Source: Leishmania martiniquensis (lineage: Eukaryota > Euglenozoa > Kinetoplastea > Trypanosomatida > Trypanosomatidae). From it: DNA of 64,000 bases. The notes under the pieces were generated by a model that saw only the letters and a list, made by a program, of their open reading frames with translations, made no database searches and was not told where the DNA came from. The stretch lies in NCBI RefSeq assembly GCF_017916325.1, contig NC_090166.1:1240228-1304227 (forward strand), written 5' to 3'. The position numbers and the translations under genes are program-made. Positions 11,601 to 22,327 of this stretch are shown here, in pieces. Numbering within the stretch: position 1 is the first letter of the stretch; every line of letters begins with the position of its first letter.

Positions 11601-13930
11601 CAGGGATTCATGGAGCGCACAAGGATATAGAAAGACCGGTGCACGGCTCATGAGCTGAAATATCCTATCCATGGACACACGTACGTACACAGGCGAGCCA
11701 TTACCTCTTTCGAAAAAAAAAGACCCTAATGGGGGACACTCCTCGCTCCTGCCGATGTCCATTCTGCAGCGGGCGGAGCGCGTCCACACGCGACAGAAAC
11801 AGAGCGAAGAGCAGACATCGCAAACAAGCACCCATTACAGTGAGCATGTCCCCTTCGACAGCGAATCATCAAGAAGAGGGAGAGAAGGTGAGCCCTGACA
11901 TGGGCAATGCAAGTCAAGCAGTGGCGTAGTGCGTGGCGCTCATCACGCAGGACAACACGAGCCATACGTGCGTGCGCCGCCGCACGCGCCATGCTGCAGG
12001 AGCACCGCGCCACGTTTTCCAGATGAGCGTTACGCATACATTTGCAAAGCAAGCAAACATAAAAAACAAAAAAGAAATCAGCGACACGCATGAGTGAAAT
12101 CCTTTCGTGTGCTAAGTGAGCCGCCGCGCCCCTCTCGCAGCTTGAAGAAGCCGCCACATCAAATGGCGATGCCACACTCGCGGTTGCGGTAGGGTCCTGA
12201 ACGAGTCGACGAGAAGACGGCGATGTAGACGCGCGGAGGCACACAGCACCCACATCCAGACAAGACGAAACAGGTGCGCGCGCGACAGAGCAAGGGACGC
12301 CCCTTCTTCTACTGCACACGACAGGAAGAAAACGTGGAGAAGCCCGAGAGAGTGAAAGGCGCAGAAGATAGCCGACACACGGATAAGAGTGCCTTCTCTA
12401 CGTGGCTCAGCACACACACACACACACACAACTCAGTAGAAGTACGTGCTACGAAGAACAACGTAGGGAGAGGGAGAGAGATCATAGCCTACGAGGAATA
12501 GGCGAACAATACACAAAGAGCACCCGTGAGAGGATGGGGAGGGGAGGGGGGAGGGGCGAGGCGGCAGCCCTGAGTGGAAAGCAGAGAAGCGACTTGGCGT
12601 CCATCTCACAGAATAAAGCAGAACTGATAAGAAGACATGAATTGGGAAGGCGCTCATCACAGCTCTTGAACCGCGCCGCTCCCCGCGCCTGGTGCGCGTG
12701 CCCGAGTGCAGGCCCGATTCTCAAAGACGGCTGGCTGTAATAACGCGGACGAGAGACCGAGTGACTAACGTGTATCGCGCAGTGAGGAGGGGAGCGTCAC
12801 ATATCCAGCTTCCCTTCCTGAATACGGACGCGCCGGACCACCCCGACACGCTGGCGAAGACGAAGCAGAAAAAATCCGAACCAACGATTTCTGCTGTGCC
12901 ATACGTCCCTGACGAGCCCTTCTGTTTTTCTGCGCAGCCCGCGCTCCGTTAGTGCAACAGAAATGGAGACCTGCTGCCGCTTATGCACTCTTATCAGCTG
13001 TGGGAGAGCAGAGGGAAGAGAAGCGCCGAGCGTATCCACGGAAGACGGGAGGGCCTTGGCGTGCGACGGCTCTGTGCAAGAGAACCGTGGAAGGAAGACA
13101 GATGTGAGGGGGGTCCAGAGAAAGAGGGGGATAGGGAGAGGGGCGGCATACCCGACGGATCGGAAGATTACACACACACACACAGAAAGAGAGAGGGAGA
13201 GGGAGAGGGAGACCGTTACGGCAAAGAAAAAAAGGGTCACAAAAGGTGATGGAGAGGTGCTTCATGTAGCCTATCAACAAACAGAGGAGGGGGGAGGGGG
13301 AACACACAGCACAGCATGTTTTCCCCCACGGCGACGACGAAAAAAAAGTGTACAGAGCGTGCGCAGCTGACTCTGTTGACTGCGATGAAGCCCGGGTCTG
13401 AAAATTGTCGGCGCCCACCAACACACGCACGCACGCACGCTCGGAGGAGCGATCAAACCAACAAAGAAAAAAAATCAGTCGCGCAAATGAGCACAGAAAG
13501 GAAAAGCGAACGAGCGAGAGTGAGTGGATAGGCGCACATACGCCTCTTCTCCCGCGTCCGTCGCCTCGCCTCGTGTCCTCGCTGACACCCGTTTCGATGC
13601 TCACTGTGACTTTTCTGTCTTGTTATTCCGTCTCCGCTCTGCTTCCGCGATTCTATAGATAGAGCTCACACGCGCGTCGCGCACGTGTGGCGGGCAAAAC
13701 TATTTTTTTCTTTCCTCCCGCTTCGCCTTCCGTCGCTGAAAAGCGATTGCGTGCGGGACGCCTGCAGACCTCAAAGCAGCGCCCTGCCTGGTAAGGGGGA
13801 CACAACTCATCGTTGATAGAAGAAGGGCGAGAAAAAAAACTATGCCCTGCAAAGGAAACACATCTCATGCGCGCAAAAAAGAAAAAACATGACGGAAACC
13901 TAAAAGAAAAGCAATAGTGGCATCTCACGC
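8689..13930. other. intergenic region, 5.2 kb
   Basis: This holds the 5' flank of the 816-residue gene and the 3' flank of the zinc transporter gene. CA runs occur near 8973-8992, 12411-12430 and 13170-13184, with a GT run near 9790-9802. Minus-strand frames at 10124-10654 and 11726-12319 were examined. The first has no ATG and neither shows a recognisable domain. No gene is called. Confidence 0.55.
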
Positions 13931-15280
13931 TCAGACGATCGTCATCTCATCCTGAAGGGTAGGCGACGCGCAGGCGCTGGTGCAGCTGGCAGTGCCGACA
14001 GCCACCGGGTCCACCTGAATAGTCGTGTGGCCGATGCCAAAGCGCACTTTGCAGATTTCCTGCGCCTTGTGCAGCGCGCCGACGGAATCGTCTGCGACCA
14101 GGTGGACGGAGAGGGAGACATAGTCGGCCGAAAGAGACCAAACATGCAGGTCGTGCACACTCACCACACCGTCAATCTGCCGCAGCGCCGCCTCCAGTGC
14201 GCGGTAGTCGACGCTCGCCGGGGTGCTCTCCATCAGAATGCCGAGCAGGTCCATCAGCAGCGACTTGGTCATGTTAAGGGTGATGACAGCGAACACAACG
14301 GAGCAGAAGGGGTCGGCGAGGTTGAAAAGAGAGTGCGCGTACGTGTGCTGGCCGTAGTAGTAGTAGTTCGAGAAGTAGATGAAGATGCCGGCGAAAATGA
14401 CACCGATGGACTGGACACAGTCGCCCATGGCGTGCAGGATGGCAGCGTGCACAGCGAACCCCATCTGACGGCCGCTCTCGTGACCATTCTGCACGGCCCC
14501 TCGGTGGCTGTGCCCGTAGTTGGCATACTCGTCAGCTTCATCGTTATCGCTGTGGTCATGGACACCGCCATAATGGTGCTCGTGGCTGCATCCATGATCG
14601 TGATTGTGCGCCTCACTCTCGCCATGGCTGTGGCCGTGCGAGGAGCCGAGGTGGCTGTGGCCGTGAGAGCCGCCGAAGTATAAAATGGACGCGCACACAA
14701 CATTCACCGCCATGCCCAGCACACCGACAACGATCATGAGACGCGAGTCGACCGCCTCGCAGTCGCGAACCTTCGGGGCGCCAGCGGAAATTTGAGCTGG
14801 GACGCGGCTGCACATATACGTGTCGTACGTTCGGTACCCCGCCTCAATGACAATCCACGTGACAAGAGCCCAGATCGAAAAGACCGAGATGAGGGTGCCA
14901 ATCACCTCGGCCCGGTGCCAGCCGTAGTTGTAGCGGAAGCACGCCGCCCGACCAGCAGCCACAAGGGCCAGAATACTCAGCGCATAGGAGCCGACGTCCG
15001 TCAGCAAGTGGATAGCGTCGGTCAGCAGGGCGAGCGAGTGGGCCATGACACCACTGGCAAACTCTACGAGCATAAAGACAAAGCAGAAGATGAGGGCACC
15101 CATAAGGACCCTTTTCTCCGACTCGCGACGCGCTTCCACGGCGGAAAGGGCCTGATCAATCGTACGCTCCTCAACGACCGTGATGTGTACCGCATTTGAC
15201 GCGGCGTGGTAGTTGGCGGCTGCCGGGCCTGCAGAGGCTTCCGTCAGCCCTGTCCTCTCTCCCGCCTCGTCACCAGACAT
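13931..15280 (-). CDS. ZnT-type cation diffusion facilitator (zinc transporter), 449 aa
   Basis: Seen: six hydrophobic segments (about residues 57-79, 85-108, 126-148, 181-203, 276-303 and 320-342). Segment 2 carries D88 and the H91-x3-D95 pair (DAIHLLTD), and segment 5 carries H283-x3-D287 (HAMGD). These form the tetrahedral zinc site known in ZnT/CDF transporters. Between segments 4 and 5 lies a His-rich loop (205-259) made of repeated GHSH and HDH units. A cytoplasmic C-terminal domain (from about 355) contains the VSVHDLHVWSLS strand typical of the family. Role: proton-coupled export of zinc from the cytosol into an organelle or out of the cell; which membrane cannot be read from sequence. 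Start: the open frame extends upstream to 15535 but without an ATG, and a splice acceptor candidate lies at 15371. The ATG at 15280 (MSGDEAGERTG) is therefore chosen. Confidence 0.93.
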   Translation of the reverse strand: MSGDEAGERTGLTEASAGPAAANYHAASNAVHITVVEERTIDQALSAVEARRESEKRVLMGALIFCFVFMLVEFASGVMAHSLALLTDAIHLLTDVGSYALSILALVAAGRAACFRYNYGWHRAEVIGTLISVFSIWALVTWIVIEAGYRTYDTYMCSRVPAQISAGAPKVRDCEAVDSRLMIVVGVLGMAVNVVCASILYFGGSHGHSHLGSSHGHSHGESEAHNHDHGCSHEHHYGGVHDHSDNDEADEYANYGHSHRGAVQNGHESGRQMGFAVHAAILHAMGDCVQSIGVIFAGIFIYFSNYYYYGQHTYAHSLFNLADPFCSVVFAVITLNMTKSLLMDLLGILMESTPASVDYRALEAALRQIDGVVSVHDLHVWSLSADYVSLSVHLVADDSVGALHKAQEICKVRFGIGHTTIQVDPVAVGTASCTSACASPTLQDEMTIV

Positions 15281-15370
15281 CGCGAGAAACACAATACGGG
15301 ATGACTTATAGTCGTAGGGGTCCCCAACCAATTGCAAGGGCACTTTCAAGAAACGATCAGCGCGGGGTTT

Positions 15371-15434
15371 CTGTAAGAGGTAACGCCGTCCCAACAGCCC
15401 ATCAATCGTCGCGCAGGAGGGGGGAGGGGGAGAG
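15371..15434 (-). promoter_or_regulatory. candidate trans-splice acceptor for the zinc transporter mRNA
   Basis: Read on the minus strand, a pyrimidine tract (rc of 15416-15434) is followed by cctcttacag, with the AG at 15372-15371. This would leave a 5' UTR of about 90 nt before the ATG at 15280 and would exclude all upstream codons of the open frame. Pattern-based inference only. Confidence 0.45.
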
Positions 15435-16013
15435 GCACGGGCAAAGAACGGCAGGGGTGAAGCAGAACCAATCGGAAGAGCACCGCTCGTCCACAGAATA
15501 ACCCCAACTCTTAGAGCGTCGGATAGAGAGCACAAAAGAGAAAACAGGCGGGGCGCACTGTGAGGAGGCGTGCAAGCGAAAAGACGCCCCCCGTTCCCTC
15601 TTCACGAGGGATGCTAAAACAAAGTGTCACTAAAAGAAATGAGAACCGCGTGGTGATGTGCTGCCGCGCCAGGTCTAGATAACTGAGAAGGCGACGAAAA
15701 GAGAGCGAGAGAGCGAGAGCAAGAGCGAAAGAGTAAGCAGATCAGAAAGTGCTTCTGTGTGTTTGAGTGTGCCTGTGTATATTATGTGACTGCGCGATAC
15801 GATTCAGCGGGTCACGTTGCGATGAGCGGCGGAAAAGAAAAGGTCCGTAGAGAGGAGATAAGCGAAGTGGCGATGTTCGCAGAATGGGCACGATCAGTGA
15901 CCCGCAGTCGGTCCTCCGAAAAGACGACGACGCGTTCGAGCTGCCAGCGCTCTTACAGCCGCCTCTCCAACACCCGTGTTTGTTGCTTCGTTTGATTACA
16001 CACATCGCATAGC

Positions 16014-16532
16014 GAAGGAGGCGCCACACCTCTTCGTGTGCGTGTGGTATCCTTCCCAGCGGTCCCGTGCCCCACACTCTTCTGGGCAGTAACGCCACGC
16101 GCCGCCCTCGCTTCTCCTCTCGCCTCAGCCCCCCTGCCACGTCCCCAAGCGCCTCCGGTGGCGGCAGGGAGCCAACGCACACACGATGCAGCCGTGCCGG
16201 TGCGCCTGACCGCTGCGGGTGGCGGCGGCCAGGTCGTGGATGGGCCTCCGCCCGGTATGCTCGCGGCGGATAGCACCCTTGTGCCGGCCGAATAGTGCGG
16301 TGAGGTGTCGGCGCGGCTCGAGCGTGCCGCACTCGCTCCCCCCCTGTGCGCTGGTGTAGGGAGCGCTGCAGCCAGGCGTGTGGGGCGGGCAGGCACGGAG
16401 CAGAGGCCGTGCCTGCGACAAGCAAGGCGGTACCTCGCTGCACCGCGTGTGCGCCCGCTGCTCAACCCTATGCAGTGTTGGGGAAGGGGGGGGAGTGGAG
16501 GCTGCGGCAGGATGGGGCGCAGTGTGCAGTGG
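16014..16532 (-). repeat. 0.5 kb dispersed GC-rich repeat, copy 2
   Basis: Nearly identical to copy 3 (35377-35872) in the same orientation and to copy 1 (3044-3564) in inverted orientation. It shares about 20-25 extra bases at each end with copy 1 that copy 3 lacks (the gaaggaggcgccacacc end and the tgcagtgg end). Copies 1 and 2 are therefore the longer form. It lies in the 3' flank of the 1203-residue gene. No target-site duplication or A-tail could be identified by eye. Confidence 0.8.
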
Positions 16533-17349
16533 AGCTTAAGCGCTGCGCAGCGGAAGGAGGCTGAAAAACGAGCGGCAGCGCTGTGGACGAACGGTCTTCT
16601 GTGGAAGCCTGAGGGGGAGGGCACAAGATTTTGTTCTACAGGGGGGAGAGAGAGAAATATGGACAGCCGTACATAGACGGCGCATGTTTGCCGTCTGTCT
16701 GTGTCTGCGTGTATGTGCCGCGGTACAGAAGACGTGACAACGAATTCGACTGGTGTTGTGATTTTGGAGAGGTTTTCGCAAAGAACACTGCGCTTGCTCA
16801 GGCAGTAAATCAATGGCGCGCCAACGCAGGTGCGATGTGGCAGAGAAACACGCACAGCGACGTCAGAAGGACGCCGGGGAATGGCAGGAGGGGCAGCCCA
16901 TAAGCAAGGGAGTAGCTACAGCCACAGGGAAGAGAACAGAAGCTACCCAGAGAGAGGCGGCAGAATGTAGACGCGGTATGGGCGCGGCAGAGCTGCTTTA
17001 CTGGCAGTCACCGCCCCTTTTCGTTGGGGAAGCAGGGAAAGCACTCCGCCACTCGAATAGATGCAAGCACAACGGCCAAAGAAAAAAGGACCGGGAGAGA
17101 TGTCAGTGGCCGCAGCAGGTGACTCCACGGCACCATTCCTCCGCGTGCTCACAGCGCATCGGCGCTGCATGCGAAGAAGCGGAAAGTGAAGACTACGACC
17201 CACACGCTGCCTCTCCGAAAAGAGTCAGTCGACGTTTCCGATGAAGAGAGAGGATGAGATGGCAACGTCCGTTTCTGTCATCACGACAGATGTATGTGAG
17301 CCCCTTCAGCCTGAAATGATGTACATATCTGTATAAATGCTCCGCCACA

Positions 17350-20300
17350 CTACCGCCCTTTCATCGCAGCCCGGCGCACAATGCTACTGCACCGCTTTGT
17401 GGGCGCCATTGGAAGGTACGTCTCGTCAGTGCCACTGTCCTCACTGTCCTTCGCAACCCCCGACGCTTTCTTATCCTTCGCGTCGAGCGAGCATGAGCCG
17501 ACGTATGTCAGGGAGACACTTCTTCGGAGGTCATTCCGAAAAGGCACGCTGAAGTGTTGGGACACCGCCTCCTTACTTGCCAGTAGCGGCGTGGGGCGGG
17601 CTGCCCGCTCGAAAGAAAAGTCCATGTCGTGCCCCGCATCGCGCAGCACAATACCAGGATCCTCTCGGCTCCAGCGGAGGGTCGCGTCCGAAAACGCGCT
17701 CGTTGGTGATCCACTCGGCACCACTTGTGCCGGGCACGTGCTCTGCCGGGCAAAGGAAATCCTTGTTACTGCCTGTGACAGCGGCGCCGCAGTCAGACGC
17801 GCCCCTTTCGATGGCTGCCCTTCAGGACCTGCAATCCGGATGTCGCCTGCATCTATCCGAATGCAGAGCAGCAAGTCGGTCTTGTGATGGTGCGCCCCCC
17901 ACTCGAAGGCGCTCGCACGCACGTTAGAGAACGTGGGCGCCGGGTGAGTGCCGAACGCACCAGCCGAAGCACATGCGGCCATGTCCCGCAAGCGTGCGTT
18001 GCGTGCTTCTCCATTTTTGGTGCCCATCAACTCATTAAAGGTGCAGCGATCCAGGGGCCTCGGGCAGACCGTTTCGAATGAGTCGAGCAGCGCCTGGTGA
18101 CGGCGCAGAAGTCGCTGCTTTTCCTTGTCCTCCAGGAAACCGTCATAGTTGTGCGTCGCAGCCACAGATACGCCGAGTGAGTGACGGCTCGCCACGCACG
18201 ACACGGCATGCGGGGCCTCCGACGCAGGCGACCTCCGTTGCACTGGGCGATTCTGCGTCGTTGGCGCAGATTCTGGCGCGTGCGGCAAGGCGGCAGCGTG
18301 TGCGATGCCTCCCAGACGAGGCACATCCGGGATCAGCACAAACGTCAGCACAAACGTCGGTGTGCCAAAGTACCCGCTCGACTTGAGGCGGAAGCGAATG
18401 AAGGGGTGGGCGGGGAAGGAGCCGGTCGCGGCGGAGTGGGTGATGAAGGCGATCTCGTCGAAGCTGAAGTGGAAGCGCAGGCGTCCAAACGAGTTCAGAA
18501 AGAGGAGGTGGGACTCGGAGAGACACAGAAAGACGTCCTTGAATGTGGTCAAGTCGTCTTCCGTCGGCTGGCATGTGGCGCTATCAGCAGAAGGGAGCAC
18601 AAGCGCCACGCCATCCGACGTTGCTCTGGTTGTCGCCGGGGTCGCCGATGACTCCCATGAGGCCACGGAACGCTGTGGTATCGGAGGCGGGTCTTCAGCA
18701 TCTGTGCGCTGCGGCACCGCTGGTGGCGCCACCTCCAGCAAGGTTCGGATCGGAGCCAGCAGACGGCACACGATGTCCCTCCACTGCGGCGGCGAGGCCT
18801 CAGCTGCAGTGTCACATTCCGCACCGCTGGCGTTGAGGGTGCCATTCGGACTGTAGACAGGTGAGCACGGTGGTGACAGACGCTCCACAATGAGGAACCC
18901 GCGTTGGCAAGTAAAGAGCACGGACGAGGCCAGTGGCAGAAATGAATACCACAAGAAGAGCGGCACGGTGGCATAGGCGATGCGGTAACGAATGTCCGTC
19001 GCATGCCGAACGTAATCCTGCCAGTCGCGGGAGCGAGAGGCAGCCCTCACGGGGGTCGATAGAGCGTTCTTTGCAGCAGCGTGTTTATCGCCTTCGCGCC
19101 CGTTACCACTTCCCTCCACGAGCGGTAGATGGAAGTCGCTCAGTAGACCGTCGGCGAGTTCGCGGGACAGCGGGCTGCCTCGAGGACCGAAGGATTCTGC
19201 ATCGTGAGGGCACTCATTGTAGGCCGCGGTGGACGGGGAATCGAGCGAGTTCGCGGCGCGCTCCCTTCGATACGCCTCACACTCGCTACTGACCGAATTA
19301 TTCCCGTCCTTCAGACGCCGCCCAGATGCGCTCCGGTTTCCAGTTCCATGGCCGCGTCTGCTGGCTGCCGCACTGACCTCCTTCTCTTCCGCTTCCGCTG
19401 CCCATCTACGCATGGAGACGTAGCAGCTCAAAAACGCACGCAGATCGCCCTCGGTGACGAAGCGGAGGCAAAACGTCGAGGCCTGCTCGAGGGCGAGCGG
19501 TAAATCTGGCGCCTTGTGCTCACTCGCATGCGCGGCGGACGCGAGGACAGACGACCAGGCTGCATGGTGACTTCTCTGTCGAGGCCACTGTTTTCCCTGC
19601 GGCGACTGCAGCGGCGTTGCCGAGCACTTCGGAGCGTCCGTGACTGCATCGATGGTAGTCGAGACGGTGCGGGCGCTGTGAGACCGCCGCAGGCCCTTCT
19701 TCTCATCCAAAACAAACCTGTGTAGACGCCTGGGCAGCTTGCGGTATCGGAGGCGCTTATTGCTCTCTTCCCTCCCCTCGTCCCTCTCCTCGTTGGACAA
19801 GGAGCAGCTGTGCATGCCTGCCCTCTCTACGACACCAGAGAAGGTGACACTAAGCAGCTCCTCGTACGCCCCGACGGCAGGGGCTGTGCCAAGGCTTACA
19901 CCCATCGCGTGGGTCTGCGAAGGGGTCGAGGTATCTGGACTGAGTCTGCTGAGGTGCGTCTCAGGGAGCGTCCGAGGCGCACATTTCCTTTCCATGCGCG
20001 GTGTGAGGAGCCGACTTCCACTTTCCCGAGTGACGAGCGACGTGTGACCGCTCGAAGAGTGGCACGCGGTTGTGACGTCAGCGTCAATCGCGGAGGAGCT
20101 CGACTGTCGGCCGCCCATACCTTTGCTCGACAAAAGCGGCCGCGGTGATGGCGGCGACCGCACGTTTGAACGGAACGGTTCCGCCACATCCAGGTATTGG
20201 CCGTAGGTTGTGGCAGTACTCGCTGCGTGTCTGCTAGACGCCGGGCGCGCCGATAAGTTACTATCCCGTGTTCGACTAGACATGATGGGAGGGCTACGAC

Positions 20301-20961
20301 TCGGCAGAGGGCACGCGCCCGACGACGGAGTGGATGGCATCCCGGTGAAATCGACACCGGCGAGGCTCGCCAACGCTGCGCGAGGGGTGGAATGGGATGA
20401 GTACGTGAACGCGTCTTCATCTTGCAGATCCAGCTGCAGACGCGAGCGCAGCTCGGCCGAGAGCGGCCTCTGCACTGCGACGGGCAAGATCTCTTCCAGT
20501 GCAACCGTATAGCACCACTTCAGGTGGTAGGGAGGCGCCCTCGCCAACAACGTTGATACCGCCTCGGCGTGTTTGTGCTTTTTCTCGCATAACGTTTTGT
20601 CACGGATGCTTTCGTGCGGCAAACGTTCGGTGAGCGGGACCGAAAATGAGCGCCGCGTTACGGGGGAATGCGAGGACGCAAAGTGCGGCTGCTTCGTGGT
20701 GGTGGCACCAGTCCGCGCTAGCGGCGTTGATACAGGATCCTTCATCACAGTTGCTTCACGGCTTCGGCACGTAAGGTGAAGGTAGACCTGCCCATGGTCG
20801 AGCTCGAGTAGAGCGCTCAGCTCGATGGACTCGCCTTGGTGACTAACCTGAGGGGGGCGGAGGTGGGAGGTCGGTGTGCGCACAGCCTGTGACTGGAAGA
20901 GGACGGGGTACCAGCGCGGCGAGCGCGACGGCCTGCTATCTGCCTCAGAAGTCGAAGGCAT
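17350..20961 (-). CDS. large two-domain PH-like family protein, 1203 aa
   Basis: ATG at 20961 (MPSTSEADSR). Seen: scattered segments matching the PH-like family of this window. They are VYLHLTCRSRE near 59-69, YHLKWCYTVALEEILPV near 145-161, EELLSVTFSGV near 367-377 (compare KDLLSVTIFGV in the 58089-59579 protein) and STFCLRFVTEGDLRAFL near 495-511 (compare DSWLLKCFHYRSMESLV). A second block, IAYATVPLFLWYSFL (661-675) through CQRGFLIVE and VFLCLSESHLLFLNSFGRL (810-828), parallels LASIPLYLQVAFRRL and VYLCITDEELLFVAENGAV in that protein. Inferred: a split PH-like domain followed by a second PH/GRAM-like domain, separated by long disordered Ser/Arg-rich insertions. The hydrophobic block near 663-690 might be mistaken for a membrane span. 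A lipid- or membrane-binding scaffold is possible, but the function is unknown. Confidence 0.85.
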   Translation of the reverse strand: MPSTSEADSRPSRSPRWYPVLFQSQAVRTPTSHLRPPQVSHQGESIELSALLELDHGQVYLHLTCRSREATVMKDPVSTPLARTGATTTKQPHFASSHSPVTRRSFSVPLTERLPHESIRDKTLCEKKHKHAEAVSTLLARAPPYHLKWCYTVALEEILPVAVQRPLSAELRSRLQLDLQDEDAFTYSSHSTPRAALASLAGVDFTGMPSTPSSGACPLPSRSPPIMSSRTRDSNLSARPASSRHAASTATTYGQYLDVAEPFRSNVRSPPSPRPLLSSKGMGGRQSSSSAIDADVTTACHSSSGHTSLVTRESGSRLLTPRMERKCAPRTLPETHLSRLSPDTSTPSQTHAMGVSLGTAPAVGAYEELLSVTFSGVVERAGMHSCSLSNEERDEGREESNKRLRYRKLPRRLHRFVLDEKKGLRRSHSARTVSTTIDAVTDAPKCSATPLQSPQGKQWPRQRSHHAAWSSVLASAAHASEHKAPDLPLALEQASTFCLRFVTEGDLRAFLSCYVSMRRWAAEAEEKEVSAAASRRGHGTGNRSASGRRLKDGNNSVSSECEAYRRERAANSLDSPSTAAYNECPHDAESFGPRGSPLSRELADGLLSDFHLPLVEGSGNGREGDKHAAAKNALSTPVRAASRSRDWQDYVRHATDIRYRIAYATVPLFLWYSFLPLASSVLFTCQRGFLIVERLSPPCSPVYSPNGTLNASGAECDTAAEASPPQWRDIVCRLLAPIRTLLEVAPPAVPQRTDAEDPPPIPQRSVASWESSATPATTRATSDGVALVLPSADSATCQPTEDDLTTFKDVFLCLSESHLLFLNSFGRLRFHFSFDEIAFITHSAATGSFPAHPFIRFRLKSSGYFGTPTFVLTFVLIPDVPRLGGIAHAAALPHAPESAPTTQNRPVQRRSPASEAPHAVSCVASRHSLGVSVAATHNYDGFLEDKEKQRLLRRHQALLDSFETVCPRPLDRCTFNELMGTKNGEARNARLRDMAACASAGAFGTHPAPTFSNVRASAFEWGAHHHKTDLLLCIRIDAGDIRIAGPEGQPSKGARLTAAPLSQAVTRISFARQSTCPAQVVPSGSPTSAFSDATLRWSREDPGIVLRDAGHDMDFSFERAARPTPLLASKEAVSQHFSVPFRNDLRRSVSLTYVGSCSLDAKDKKASGVAKDSEDSGTDETYLPMAPTKRCSSIVRRAAMKGR

Positions 20962-22276
20962 TTACCAGAAGAGCTGAAGCCGTATCGCCCACACAGAGAG
21001 ACCACTTCCACTCAGTGAACAATGCTTGTATGACGCGTCCACGGTTGGTATTGAAAGGCTGCCGCCAGTGCAAAGGAGGACTGGGACAGAAAAGCACGCG
21101 ATAGGAGAAGACGCTGAGGGCAGCGGGAGGCGAGACACGGATGACTTTTGATGGCCTCACCACCGAGGGTCGAATTGAAAGAGACGCTGAAGTGGAGGCG
21201 ACCAATCAGCTCCCAGGCGAAGTTTCAGAGTGAGGGCCACACTCACAGACACTGACAGACCCACAAGGTCAGATGTGGAGCTAAAAAGCAATGAGTACGA
21301 CGGCAGGGGGAGGGATGAGGAGCAGAGCGCGTGAAAGGGGAGGAGGAAGGAGGGAGGGGGGAGGCCACTATACCCAAGCAGCCCCCAACACAGCAGCAAG
21401 GCGAAGCAAACAGACGTGGCGGTGAAATCAAAATAAAACAGAAGGGGGAGGGAGGGAGGGGGGCGAGAAAGAAAAAACGATGACGCTCGTTTGCAGCCCC
21501 GTAACCGCGAAGAGACGGATGCAGTGGGCGCGTGAGCAAAGAGGGTCTGGTGTGCAGCGGAGGCGCGCTGGAGACTTGGTTCCGCTGAAGGAGGAGAGGA
21601 GAGGGCGATAGAGTAAACGGCAAAAAAAGAACTGAACAGCAGAGAGACATAAAAGCCGTTTCGGTCCGATGTTGGCGAAAGGAGAAGGAGACGCAATTCA
21701 AAAGATGCCCGCGTTTTTTCGTACCTCGTCGAATGTGCAGATGACACTATGTAAGGGAGGGCAAGAGTACCTGCCAGCGTAGACCCATGTCCTCTCGCAG
21801 GCCTTTGCACTCAGCGTTCGAAACGCAGGCGATTTCATGGCCCTGCAACGCTCCGGTGGAACGCGTGTGAGGGGCCGGAGGTGAAGTAATGCGCAGAAAA
21901 GGGGAAGAGATAAACGGAAGTGGTAAAAGAAAAAGCGTGTGTGTGTGTGTGTGTGGACATCGAGAGAGGGACAGATGCGTGTCTCGGTGGCGATAGGCGG
22001 TGCTGTGGTCTGCCGCCACCCGCCCGCATATCGCCAACAGCGCCCAGCTCAGTCCCCTTGGCTCATCGATAGAGAGGACGCAACACAAGCATTCCTGGCG
22101 CGATGCATCGCCGCCCACGTACATCACCACCACGGCGGGGAGGGTCCCCTCAGGACTCTGTCGAGAAGGGCGAAAGAAGCCGCGATGCATCGTGCAGGCG
22201 ACGCGTCAGCTTCCATCAGCCCACTCCGCACCCCATCAGGGCTCCGATGAGCACGGAGTTTTGCTGTGACTTTTTT

Positions 22277-22327
22277 TTTCATTGTATATATATAAAGATA
22301 TATATATATATGTATAGTTATATATAG
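22277..22327. repeat. TA-rich microsatellite
   Basis: About 50 bases of TA dinucleotide runs with short interruptions, standing out in GC-rich DNA, in the 5' spacer of the 1203-residue gene. Similar TA runs lie at 36182-36204, 36362-36381 and 45549-45562. No function is implied. Confidence 0.85.

Larger units (their letters stand above)
15281..17349. other. intergenic region, 2.1 kb, with dispersed repeat copy 2
   Basis: This is the spacer between the zinc transporter and the 1203-residue gene. It is dominated by repeat copy 2 (16014-16532). A minus-strand open frame of about 300 codons (15953-16855) exists only because the GC-rich repeat lacks stops in that frame; it is not called as a gene. 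The rest is low-complexity spacer. Confidence 0.6.

Noticed and set aside
15281..15535. N-terminal extension of the zinc transporter to 534 residues
   Set aside because: The extension begins with a non-ATG codon and contains no ATG; a likely splice acceptor lies within it.
15742..16855. Long minus open frames (233 and 300 codons) through the 0.5 kb repeat
   Set aside because: The repeat is open in several frames on both strands because of its GC content; the frames run across the repeat edges into unrelated sequence.
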